From assembly GCA_039566865.1 (NCBI GenBank), contig CM076949.1, positions 4,555,501-4,619,500 on the forward strand: a DNA stretch of 64,000 nucleotides, in the 5' to 3' direction. Position numbers and translations under genes: made by a program. This document shows, piece by piece, positions 1-12,000 of this stretch. Within the stretch, counting starts at the first letter, position 1. Each line of letters starts with the position of its first letter. A model generated the notes under the pieces. The model did not search any database. It saw only the letters and a list, made by a program, of their open reading frames with translations, and was not told the origin of the DNA. The DNA is from Aurelia coerulea (lineage: Eukaryota > Cnidaria > Scyphozoa > Semaeostomeae > Ulmaridae).

Positions 1-402
1 TTATTGATATCTTGATTAGTTTCAAAATGACGGCATTTATAAAATTTGAGGCTATGGCGTCATCAAATTTCTAAATCTTAAACCAGAAAAGCTACATATT
101 TCTGCTTGCCACCATATTGTAGACCTTCATTAACTATGCTTTCTTGAAGGTTATATCATTTTGCTCAATTGGTTTAGGATTTACGAGGATTCAAATATTT
201 TTGAAATTTTCCATGAATCTTTTCAAAAATAATTAAATGGGCACCATTTTGAAAAAATCAAGATATCAAAATATTTCCAAGGCAGATTTACAGCAAAGTA
301 CAATAAGTTCCTTTCAAGCCATTCAATTCAAAGAAAAATGTCATCGAATTTTACACCCACCTTTTAAAAGATTCGAAAGATTTGAGCCCTATGCTTGTTA
401 AG
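1..402. repeat. Partial copy of foldback family A
   Basis: The stretch ends with a block (TTTTACACCCACCTTTT, then ATTTGAGCCCTATGCT) that is the inverted form of the terminus of three other copies in the window (28546-29075, 40733-41015, 47930-48440). It also shares their internal text about a dinucleotide-rich body and a long TTCAAAAA segment. Only the right part of the element is inside the window. Non-coding. Confidence 0.6.
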
Positions 403-498
403 TCTTAAGTTCATAGTGATTTCATAGTAAATCGGAACAGTAAATTGGAACCATACTCTTTTCATTTATCATCATTTGATGAAACGTACTCATTGTCA

Positions 499-1110
499 TT
501 TGCACAACAAGGGCAGATTTTGTAATACATTAGCATGAGTTGCTTTTGTTAACACCTCAATTTAACGCGATTAGCGATTGCAGACAAAGGAAATTCTCTC
601 AACCAGCAATTCAAATCAAACAAAGCCGCAAAAGTTTCTTTGAAAGCAGGTAGCTAGCTCGCTCGTTGTGCATTCCAGAAACTGTTTTTAAGGGCAAACA
701 TGAGCATAGATCGAAAGAAGAAGGATGCATCTACACATCTGCCGCGGGCATTTTATTTGTTTGGTTCAAAAGCCGTTTAGGAGGCGATTCAATTCTCTTA
801 TTTTTTTGGGTGTTATCAAACATTTACTGCTCAGCTTCTGGACCAAAGAAATAAAATTCCCGCGGGAGATGTGTAGATATATCCTTCTTCTTTCGATCTA
901 TGCTCATGTTTGCCCTTAAAAATAATTTCTGGAATGCACAGAGAGCGAGCTAGCTACCTGGGTTTCAGAGAAAATTCTGCGGCTTTGTTTGTTTTGAATT
1001 ACTGGTTGAGAGAATTTCCTTTGTCTGTGATCGCTAATCGCTGTGAATTGAGGTGTCAACAAAAGCAACTCGTGCTATTGTATTACAAAATCTGCCCTTG
1101 TTCATTTGCA
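499..1110. repeat. Long foldback element (arms about 250 bp)
   Basis: The left arm from GGGCAGATTTTGTAATAC to GCGGGCATTTTATTTG is repeated in inverted form from about 850 to 1100, with a spacer of roughly 80 bp. Small open frames here read the same arm in both directions and are not genes. A diverged second copy lies at 1925-2400. Confidence 0.75.
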
Positions 1111-1559
1111 CCATCATATACGGTAATGAAGGACACAAAGTCATCTGGACCAACTGCATATGGTACTTGCAATGCCACAAATGTACAATTCATCAAACTA
1201 AAGTTTGTCTCACATTAGCTATCACCTGAGATTTGCGATAACGCAAAATCCTTTTGCAAAACATTTCCATTGTTGTCATTCGCAGGCATTTGCAGGTGAC
1301 ATCTCATTTGAGACAGACTATAGATGTCAGGTAATGGTATGGTAAAAAATGAACGATTGAAGGGTTCTTGTCAATCTCAAAACAAAAACACTTCAGTAAA
1401 AAACTTAAAGAAAACATCATCTTAACATACCAAAATGAACTATAAAAGATCTGCATGATTAATAAGACTTACAAACCAATAACATTTCTTACTAACAAAA
1501 ATATATCTTACTGTTGAATTTTCCTAGCTTTTGTACTATGACGTATTTTTTCTTTTTCG
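1111..1559. other. Intergenic, nothing recognised
   Basis: AT-rich sequence with no gene-like frame, RNA gene or clear repeat that I can see. Confidence 0.5.
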
Positions 1560-1703
1560 TATATCCTTTTGAATTTTAATTTACGGCCCAAGCTAGATAA
1601 GCTCCGCTTTTCTTGGGTCGTGTAGAATACATATATTTTTATCTTACATTGTATTAGGCTGTTGTATTCTGCGAATAAAATTGAATTGAATTGAAATTGA
1701 ATC
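1560..1703 (+). repeat. Retroposon 3' end with hairpin and (TTGAA)n tail
   Basis: A hairpin, CCCAAG...CTTGGG around CTAGATAAGC, is followed by AT-rich sequence ending in AATTGAATTGAATTGAA. The same hairpin plus a similar pentamer tail recurs at 33590-33712. A 3' hairpin followed by a short tandem repeat is the usual layout of CR1/L2-type LINE ends and of SINEs that borrow them; that assignment is inference. Confidence 0.55.
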
Positions 1704-1867
1704 TCGACGAGCTCATAGACCTTTTAGCTGTTCAAAAGAGTGCTTGAATCGAAAGCCATTCTTAATATTTTGGAGAATTTTTGAATGGGAGTAGTAGCGA
1801 ACGCCACTAAATGAAAGCGTTCGAATAAACATCATCCAAATTTCAATCGATCCAGGCTCTTTTGTAT

Positions 1868-1917
1868 CATAGCTAAACGGTTCTTTTGTATCATAGCTAA
1901 ACGGTCCATTCGTCATC
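1868..1917. repeat. Two-unit tandem repeat, 25 bp
   Basis: TTGTATCATAGCTAAACGGT occurs twice in direct succession with a period of 25 bp. Confidence 0.7.
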
Positions 1918-1924
1918 CATAACC

Positions 1925-2400
1925 ATAGTGAACAAGGACAGATAATGTTACAATAGAACTCGCTACTTTTCATTGACACCTAGATACAAAGCAATTTGTG
2001 ACTGCAGACAAAGGGAATTCCATGCTCGGTCGGTCAAGACATAAACAAAAACAAAGCAAACCGCAAAAATTGCCCTAAAAGTCGGGTCGCTAGCGCGCTC
2101 GTTGTGCATTCCAAAAATGGTTTTTAACAGCAAATATTAGCACATATCGAAAAAAGGATATATCTAAACTTCTGCCTCGGGCATTTTATTCTTTTCGTAC
2201 AGAAGCTGAGCAGTAAGTGTTTTAATTACACCTAAAAAGTAAGAGAATTTGAATCCCCTCCCAACTGGCTTCTGCACAAAATAAATAAAATGCCCGACGC
2301 AGAAGTTTAGATATATCCTTCTTCTTTCGATATGTGCTAATATTTGCTTTCAAAAACCATTTTTGGAATGCAAAACTACGCACTAGCATAGGTTTCAGGG
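1925..2400. repeat. Second copy of the 499-1110 foldback
   Basis: It shares CGCTCGTTGTGCATTCC, the GATATATC..TTCTTCTTTCGAT blocks and the GCGGGCATTTTAT-like centre with the copy at 499-1110, again in inverted arms. Diverged and shorter. Confidence 0.65.
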
Positions 2401-2401
2401 T

Positions 2402-3025
2402 ATGAATTGGTCGATTGTTTGGATTAGGGTGTACTTGATAGCATGGTTTCCAGTCTGCAATTTCCAGAAATTGAAAGTTCTTGATGCTGAAAGAGCACTG
2501 ACGAGGCTTTCAAATTGTAACATTTGATTTCTGTCTCTCTGCTAACCATAGGGTCCATGTTGTCCATGTTCTTAAACGAATTCTGAAGTCTGATTTCCGA
2601 AACAGTCCGTCCAGATTCAACTTCGGAAACACTGCAAACATGTTTCTCCTGTTAAACTTTCACTTCAGTTCATAGGATTTCAAACCGACGTCATCACAGG
2701 GTCTTATGTAACAGAAAGGCGTACCTTCATCTGCTCCTTTCTTGAAATGTTCAAATGCTTTCTTGAAATCTGTTTTCACACTTTGTCCTTGAAAATACAT
2801 CTTTCCTACAATTTCAAAAATTGTTTTCAAATGACGCATTGATTTTTCACTTGAAATAAAACTACCATAGCTTACGAGGGTATGAATTGTTCGATTGTTA
2901 GGATTAGGGTGTACTTGATAATGGTTTCTAGGCAATTTCCAGAAAGTGAAAGTTTTGATGCTGAAAGAGCACTGACAGGCTTTCAAATTCTCAACATTTG
3001 ATTTCACTTCTCTCTGCTAACCCCC
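2402..3025. repeat. Direct duplication of a 150-bp segment
   Basis: The segment at about 2402-2555 (GGTATGAATTGGTCGATTG to TCTCTGCTAACC) is repeated at about 2878-3022 with small indels. The intervening 320 bp contains SLR exon 8, so the duplicated sequence brackets that exon. Confidence 0.7.
2725..2805 (-). CDS. SLR gene exon 8 (last in window)
   Basis: Acceptor TTGTAG, donor GAAG/GTACGC. Encodes KMYFQGQSVKTDFKKAFEHF and then KKGADEG. Ends in phase 1, so the reading frame must continue in an exon left of the window. Confidence 0.85.
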
Positions 3026-6000
3026 CTCTCTTTTTCCAGTCACTAAGATACTCTTAAAATAGATGGTTAAAAACGTACCGATCATGTTGTATCCTTGAAT
3101 GACGCCGTTTTCGGCAGCAATCTACATGAAAACAAAACACACAATAAATAGAGTCCTCTAAAAAGGCGGAATCCTCAAAATCAATTGTTAGATTTCTTTA
3201 AAACCGTTAAAAGCTGTTTGCTACAAACTGTAATTTTTTAAAGGCAAATTTTAGCAAATATTAGACAATGAAAGAACACGGCGTTTGCTTCATTTGATAT
3301 CCTTTTTCTGGAAAAACTTCATTATTGCAAGCAAGTCGTTGTGGCGCAGTGGTGTAATAATCATCTGACTTTGCAGCCAGAACAATTAGGCGGACAGGGC
3401 TCAATACCCCACCACTTGAGCGTCATGACAAGGGGTCGCGGACTTGATTAGCGCTTATACCTACTTCTGTGATCCTTGCGCATAGCACTAAAAACCACAA
3501 CTTCACCGTCACCTTCAGTTGAAAAAAAATAATGAAATGGCTGTTCGTTTCAAATTTTTGGTCAATTCGAATGACTGGTGATCATTGCAGTATCTAATGA
3601 GATGCTACAGACATGGCTATCGAAAGGATGTAAATAATTACCGTCAGGCAAACTGCGAATTACCACCAACATAAAGGAGGGGCTAAGAATGAAGCAATGT
3701 ATGTCCATGGGTATTGTGGACACGATTTGTGTCGATCGTGTCCACAATACCTGGCCTAAATGTTACTAAATGAATGAATGTAGTTCGTTACCTTGCTCGT
3801 CTTCATTTCATGAGTATCTCTGCGCTTTTGCCTCGGCAGCCATTCTTGCTTACTCAAAGTTCCGAGGCCGTTATGAACTTGAGTGAGCAAGAATGGCTGC
3901 CGAGGCAAAAGCGCAGAGATACTCATGAAATGAAGACGAGCAAGGTAACGAACTACATTCATTCATTTAGTAACATTTAGGCCAGGTATTGTGGACACGA
4001 TCGACACAAATCGTGTCCACAATACCCTTGGTATGTCGGTAAACGTGTACCCTAGCTCACCTGGTATAGTGTGTAAGCTGTCTCAAAATTTTGTTTCACT
4101 CCACTTCCAGAGTAATACATCCCAGCCAATGCAAACTAAGGTAACGATGAATAAATGGAATACTTGAACAAAGATAAATGGAATACATAAACAAAAAAGA
4201 ATAAAAGCGATATCAGATCCGCCACCCGTTCTCCCTAAGGAGAGACCAACAGAAACTTTGGTATTGCCTTTAGTATCTGTATTGTTGTTTGTTAAGATCG
4301 TTTAAGGGAGTCATGCCTATCATGCTCCCAATGGTATCGTCTCTGTAAATATGTTTTTGTTAAATTGTACATTTTTAGAAAGTGTACAAAAAAAAATAAA
4401 CATCCACCGAATGATAAACTTTTCACAATCTTTCAACTCTTCAAAAACTCCTAACAAATTTCGAGGTTGTACATTCTTACCCCACTTCCTAGTTGTGGAG
4501 TTTTTTACTCTGAGAGTATGGCATAGAGTATGGCATCAGACATAAGATGAATGGTTGCTGGTAGTTTAGGGGGCAGATTGCACAGTATCAATATGTAGAG
4601 AAAGTAGTAACATACCGGATGAGCCTGAAAAAAGAATCCCCGTTTGAAAGGTCACGGCTCCCTTGCTATCAAGACAACGATATCGGCAAATATATAGTTT
4701 AATGGCAGAAATGTTCAAATCTACCATAAAATTTACCTGACTGAAATCGGCCACACCATTCTGAAATCATGAGGGATTTTCGCGAGAAAGCCTCTTCAAA
4801 CATCCTTCAAAACGTGCCCAAAATCATGAACAAATTTTCCTAACATTTCTGCCTGACAATGATCTTACAGCAATGACAAGTGGATGCTTTAGCACGTACT
4901 ATCCTCTTGGGAGGATGAACAAGTCCTCCCCCTGGTATCGATGACACATTCAGGGGGATTCTATTCTCCCAAGAGGACAAAGACATGCATTTATGTGAGT
5001 GTCATAAATTTTAGGAAGGAAAATTTCTCATTGTTTTCATTCGTTTTTGTAGGTTTCTGGAACGGGCTTTCTGCATAAAATCTCCCATATCCACGGGAAG
5101 GAATGGCCGATTAAGGCCGAGTAAATTACTAAACCTAATTGAACATATTGGCAATAAAACAAAACAGTTTTCAATATTATTGCTTTGATATTCATGGAGC
5201 AGTGGCCTTCCAAGCAAGGATTCTTTTTTTCTGACTCACCCGGTACAATGTAAGAATTTATCTGGATATAAAAAACAAATCTGAAAATTTCCGTTACTAT
5301 GGTCAATATCATGTAGTCACAAATATTTAGGATAACAAAAACAAGTGTATAAAATTCTGATTCAATAGTCTGACGAATCAAATCAAATAATAAGCAATAA
5401 TAGAAGTGCTTTCTTTCAGTGCATGTATCAAAACACTGCAAAGGGAACGAAACCTGCTGTAATATGATGAATATACACGTATTTTTATATAAGAAACTGC
5501 CCATAAGAAACTCGACTCTCCAATTGCCAAAATATTAAGAAACTCCAGTACTGGGAGAATACAAGTTAAGAAACTATTTACTTTGATAAAGGAAATCCCT
5601 GACATATTTTTACTTTACTTTCACTTGTTTCCTGTATCATATTACTCGTAAGGTACTTGAGAAATGTCTAAACATTGGAAAAGCTTAAAAACGCTGTTTT
5701 GAAATGTTCACGCGGGCACAGGTAGTGAACATGAAGATTGTTATGGAACCTCTAAGAAACTCGTAAGAAACTTTGACTACTCAAAATCTGATAATTTTAA
5801 GAAACTTTCAGTACTGGCCTAAATTCTTAATTTCTTATAAAAAATACGTGTAATCTGACTGGCTAAGACATGAAGTAGCAGAATATTGCATGTTTTATGG
5901 GTATTGTTTCTTTACTTAAAGGGGCTCCGTCTCCAAATTTCAGTCGAAATGATGATTTTGAAGTTCTGAAGATAAATCTTTGAACTTTACAGAGGAAATA

Positions 6001-9000
6001 GCCAAACATTTTGATGGGCAATATCACACAGACGTTTGCCTGTTTTTTCGAAAATGAAAGCATCATTTTGAAGATAAATATTTGTACTTTACAGGGGGAA
6101 ATAGCCAAACATTTTCTAGGGCAATATCACACAGATAGATGTGTATTTGTTTTTTCGAAAATGAAATCATCATTTTGAAGATAAATCTTTGTATTTTACA
6201 GAGGAAATAACCAAACATTCATATTTACGATATAAGTGATTTTTTAACGAGCACTTTTTGGTGGCTTGGTTGAAGCCAGCAAACAAACTGCAGAAAACAA
6301 TTAGCTTGTACTTTTTCCTGCAATTGCCCATTTTAATAGTTCTTTTTTCCTAAATTGTAAATTGTAGATTTGTAATAAAGTAGGCCATAATTAACTGTGA
6401 ATTAAATATTTCAAATTCTCGCCTACTGCAAATAAATTATTAATGATGATCATGAAGAATTTGACATCTGTTGACCGAAGCGTCATCATCAAGTCAAAGA
6501 GCACAGGGAAACGAGAGACTCATCGTCATAAGTCTAGAATTTGACATCAGAGAACGCTGATCAATGAGCGTGATGACGTCAAAACGCACAAGTTGCTTAT
6601 TAGAACACCTAATTTACAAAGAATAGACGAACAATAATGGGGAAGGTACGATACACTATTCATGTCATCAATCATATCAACCCCGGACTTTTCCTTTGAT
6701 GGCTATCTATAGCCTGTGTTCCAGACCACTTGGAAAGGAAAGCGGTCTGTGTAACGGAGCGCTAATCCATGTTCATACGATGAATTGAATTGCGAAACAT
6801 TCTTTTACACATCTGATTGGCTGCAATGAAGTCAGTGATTAACACAACGGATGTCTTTGTAGCCTACGCGTGGACCCATTATCCCAAAGGAGGAAAGGGT
6901 CTACGAAACAAAGAGCAACAGCTTGCTACTGATGTTTCTAGATTTCTTAATTTATGCAGCCTTTGTTTCGACCATAGAAATATTTCCATTTCTATGGTTT
7001 CAACGGGTTTCACAAATAATTTGAATAGGTGTGTTTGAAACAACCAAGGGCTGATCGTTATCACTTTGTACGGTCGTAAAAAGTCAATAGGATTAGCAGG
7101 CATTCAAATCTCCTATTCATTGTATTTTAATGTGAGTTCTTCGCACGAGAAAGGCTTTCCTTTCTGAAAACAAAGCAAATAGTAATTATGCGAATTATTA
7201 GTTGCATATACTAATGTTTCTTCAGATTCTGAAGACAATTTCTGAACACGGATTAGCACTCCGCTGCCCCTTCCAAAAACCTGCTAAAACGAGTGAAAAG
7301 AAGCAGCAAAGCTTCCTTGGTTTTCCTTCTTAAAAATGATGACACTCACATGTGTACATGTATATTGTCCTCTTGGGAGATTGGAATCCCCCTGAATAGG
7401 TTATTCATACCAGGGGGAGGACCTGTTCATCCTCCCAAGAGGATAGCACGTGCCAAAGCGTGCAGAAGTCATTGCTGTAAGGCCCGTGTAACGCAAGATT
7501 GTTCAGAAAATTTGCTCGTGATTTAGGGCACATTTTGAAGGTTTCTTGAAGATGCTTTCTCGAGAAAATCCGTTATAATTTCAGAACGGAGTGGCCGATT
7601 TCAGTCAGGTAAATTTCAAAGTAGATTTCAACATGTCTACCATTAAAATACATATTTTCCGATATCATCGTCTTGATATCCAGGGATCCGTGACCTTTCA
7701 AACGGGGATTCTTTTCATTGACTCACCCGGTAGCTCCTTATTTTTATTCACTTGCTAAATGTTTTTACTCACTTGCGCAAATGGATGTCCTTTCTTTGCA
7801 AGTTCTGAAAATATGGTAGCAGCTTCAGTTGGATCTGGATCTATACCAGCTTGACCTGAGGAAAATGAATTTGATACTCGAATTACAACAACAAGACCCC
7901 GGGGATGGGGGTACTTGACTAGGGAAGTGACGGGGGTGTGCGGAAAACCTCTCCACACCCTGCACCCTGTCGCATAAAAAATAGGCCAAAAGTATACCCT
8001 GTCGCATAAAAATTTTGCCGCTCAAATACAGTGCAGAACGCAATTTTTGCTTGTGATACCCTGTCGCATAATTTTTTTTACCTATTATAATACCCTGTCG
8101 CATAATTTTCGCTAGAAAATGACACGCTGTCGCATAATTTTTACCGCAAAAGGACACCCTGTTGAGCGGCACATCCCGTCAGGTCAAGTATGGGAGTACG
8201 CCCCCCCCGGGAACAAGACCTTCTTTTGAGACATCAAGTGTTGGATAAAGCCATGTCAAATAAATTTCCTAGGGGTTCAGGTGTGTTGAATATATAGTAT
8301 TTGACATTGAAAGCACGCAAGGTGCATTGATATCTCAACATCAAAGAATCACTTTGATTTTGGCTCCACAAAATACGCGTGCCTCTGATCATTGAGAAAT
8401 TTATTTCCAAAAATTATTAAGTTTAACTGAAGGAAGAAAATTTTTAAACAAATGATTTGTGGTACAAAATTTGAAAATAGCCTTAAATAACTAGACTGCC
8501 CGGGGGGGGCACTGCCATACTTGACCTGACGGGATGTGCCGCTCAACAGGGTGTCCTTTTGCGGTAAAAATTATGCGACAGGGTGTCATTTTCTAGCGAA
8601 AATTATGCGACAGGGTATTATAATAGGTAAAAAAATTATGCGACAGGGTATCACAAGCAAAAATTGCGTTCTACACTGTATTTGAGAGGCAAAATTTTTA
8701 TGCGACAGGGTATCACAAGCAAAAATTGCGTTCTACACTGTATTTGAGAGGCAAAATTTTTATGCGACAGGGTATACTTTTGGCCTATTTTTTATGCGAC
8801 AGGGTGCAGGGTGTGGAGAGGTTTTCCGCACACCCCCGTCACTTCCCTAGTCAAGTACCCCCCCCGGGCTAGACTGCGTGCATCCCCTACTGTTTCAGCT
8901 GAGATGAAAAATTTACGTTGAATTCAATTCATTTTCTGATGCAGAAAATGAATTCGATTCTACCGAAATTTTCATCTCAGCGGAAACAGTAGGGGATGCA

Positions 9001-12000
9001 CGCAGGCTATAAATAACGGACTCATCGTGCTAAACCCATAAACGCAATACAAACACCGTAATCTGTAGAAAGAAGACTTTTAACTCCTGTACGAGAACAA
9101 CAACCAAAATAAACCTGTAACTAGAGAGAAAACTAGAGAAAAGACAATCTTATAATGGCTGTGGAGATTCTTCATTGGGCCTAAACGCTGTCACTGTCAC
9201 CAAGGGCGATATAAAATGCGCAGTTCCATTTCCATATTGATTTAGGCCCAATCGGAGAGCATGTGAGCATGAGCATGTGAGCATGAGAGCATGCCGAGGT
9301 TTAGCTGAAGCCGTAAAAACCTAGAAAGGGCCTAAAAGAACAAGAGATGCGCCCAGTGCAAAAGAAGCAGAGATTGACGAAAGGAGCGTCGAGTAAAGAA
9401 AATATCGGGCCTGGAGATTTCAAGACATACCAGAGTGGAGGGTGTGTATCCCTGGAGTCGAAAGAGGATTTGCAGGCTTGGATAGAAGTATGTAACATCA
9501 GGTACTATGATCATTTGGCAGTAGAGCCAAATTTAGAAGAGTCTATCCTCGTGATTTGGGAGGATGACAAAGGGGAACCCCCGAAAGAGAAAGATGGCAA
9601 ATTTGACATAGATCAAATGAAGTTGCTGAGAATGGAAATATATTGGCATAAAGAAGACAATAAGTATTTGAAGATTATGTCCATTACTTTCCATTTGACT
9701 GGCAAAAAGAATTCAATTGTGTTAGCTGGTCATGCAGCACATGACTGGATTGATTTTGAAGTGCCTGTTTTGAAAGCGATGATGGGGATGAAAGGGAAAG
9801 GCTACAGCAAGATCCTAAAAAAGTCTAAAACCGAATCATTCGCAAACAAACTTACTGAGAATCCAAGGAGTAAGGGGAAATTAACAATAATAGATGTCGG
9901 AGAGGTAGCCAATGCGGAATCTTCACAGATGAATGATGAAGCAAAAGGAAATAAAATGCAAGGCAAAGAAAGTGAAAAGCAACCAAGAAATGAAAACCAG
10001 ACCAACAATGGGGAAAGTGATGAAGAAGAATATGATCAAGAAGAAGGAGAAAAACAAAAAGACTTGATCAAAGAAAGAAATGCACTAAAGAAAAGAGTAA
10101 AAGAGCTGGAAAAGAAAACAGAGATGTTGGAAATAAAGATCATTGAATTAAAAGAAGAAAGAGAAATTTTTAGAAAGGCCTACAGAGAAACAAAGAAAGA
10201 TAAAGATTATTTGGAAGATATTATCGATAAAATAGAAGAAAGTGAAAAGGAAAGCATAAGTAGTGTCCAAGAAGAAGAGGCAAAAAGAAAGAATCCAAAG
10301 AAACAAAGTGAACACAAGGGAAGGAATCAAGAAGTAAACAGCTCAGAGGAAGGTGCAAAGGAAAGAGAAAAGGATGAAGAAATGGAAAGGTTGATAAAAC
10401 ACCAAATCAGCTTGGGAAATGCTCTTCATGGTTCAACAGAAGCTAGGTATGTCACCAAATCAGAGCAGCGTATAGAATGCAGATATGAAAAGATCATGAG
10501 AGGAAGTTGCAAGTGGGGAGACCAGTGTAGATTTTCACACAATATATCACCCAAAGATCAAAGAGATGAATGGAGGAAAAGGGGATATTGTTTTCAGTTC
10601 ATGAATGGAAGATGTGCAAACTTCTATTGCAAGTATCTACACCCACCTTTAAACCAACCAAAAGAAGGAAGGAGAGAGGCACCACAAGAAAGATGGAATG
10701 ACAGATACCAGTACGCAAACACAACACAGACAAGAAGAGACGAAACACCACAAGAAAACTGGAATCAAGGAAACACATACATGAACATGGCAAGATTTGA
10801 AGAAAGACAGAAAAGAGAAGAACAGAAAGTTCAGGACATAAACAATATTGAACTGATAGTTAAGCAACAAATAGCTGATGCATTGAGTGCTTTCAAAAAA
10901 GAGATCACTCAACCAGGGCAAGCACAAGTGCAGTACCCCCCACGTGTTTCATGGGCTCCAGACCTTGTGTGAAAGCGAATCATTTGGGCAAACAAAGTAA
11001 GAGAAGGAGGTCAAACAGAGAAAAAAGGTATGAAAAATACAACCTAAAGATTTATTATACCAATGCTAATGGATTAAAGTCTAAAATGGAAAGTTTAAAT
11101 GATATTGTTGATAACCTCCACCCATCAATCATATGTATAACAGAATCAAAACTTAATAAATATGATAACTGTAAGCTGGCTGGATTTTGTGACCCAATAG
11201 AATTAAGAAGAAATAACAAAACAGGAGGTGGCATATGGATAACCTATAAAGAATCATTCAAAAATAGAATTACTGTATATGAAATAGGAGATGAGGAAAT
11301 AGAACAAGTCTGGCTAAATATTAAAATAGGAGCCAAGGATCTAATTATGGGTGTTGTATATGGTAAACAAGAATCAAGAGTTAAAAAAGAAAATATTCAA
11401 AGTTTCATGGACAACATTGATTATTATGCGATCAAAGCAAAAAATGAAAACAAATCGTTCTTGGTAATTGGGGACTTCAATGTAAAAGTTGGAAACAAAA
11501 TTAAAGGGAATCATACGAAAAGAAGTAACGGTGGTAAAATTCTTAACAAAATGATAGAAAAACGAAAACTTGTTCTACTCAATAGCAGCAAAAAATGTAA
11601 AGGTTTATGGACCCGAATAACAACAACAGATAGTAACAATATTGAAAAGAAATCAGTCTTAGATTATACAATAACTAACCAAATATGTTTCAATAAAATA
11701 CAAAGTATGATAATAGATGAAGATAGAAACTTTGTAATGGAAAGAATATCAAGAAATTCTATTAAGGAATCAGATCATAATGCCATTATCCTTGATCTAA
11801 ACTTAAAATTAGGGAATTCATCAACTACTAACTTAAAAGATAAGAAGTCCTTTCAATGGAGCATTACAGATGATTCATTGCAAGAATTCAAGAAATGTAC
11901 AGAAGATCTAGTTTTAGAATCTAGGAGTAAGGATATTGATAAAATATATAAAACCTGGGATGAGAAAGTGAACAACTTAATGGCTAAATGTTTTAAAAGG

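Larger units (their letters stand above)
8455..9110. repeat. Host repeat into which the nested MITE inserted
   Basis: GTGGTACAAAATTTGAAAAT, CCTTAAATAAC / GGACTCATCGTGCTAAACCC and AACTCCTGTA match the left arm of the foldback at 42245-42445. Here the sequence is split after TAAATAAC by the 8492-9009 insertion, and TAAATAAC is duplicated. Confidence 0.75.

Noticed and set aside
3756..3980. Two 68-aa frames on opposite strands with identical first 28 residues
   Set aside because: Produced by the near-perfect palindrome at 3709-4027.
5037..5504. 155-aa minus-strand frame
   Set aside because: Falls in repeat family E and SLR intron sequence; composition is Ile/Phe-rich and low-information.
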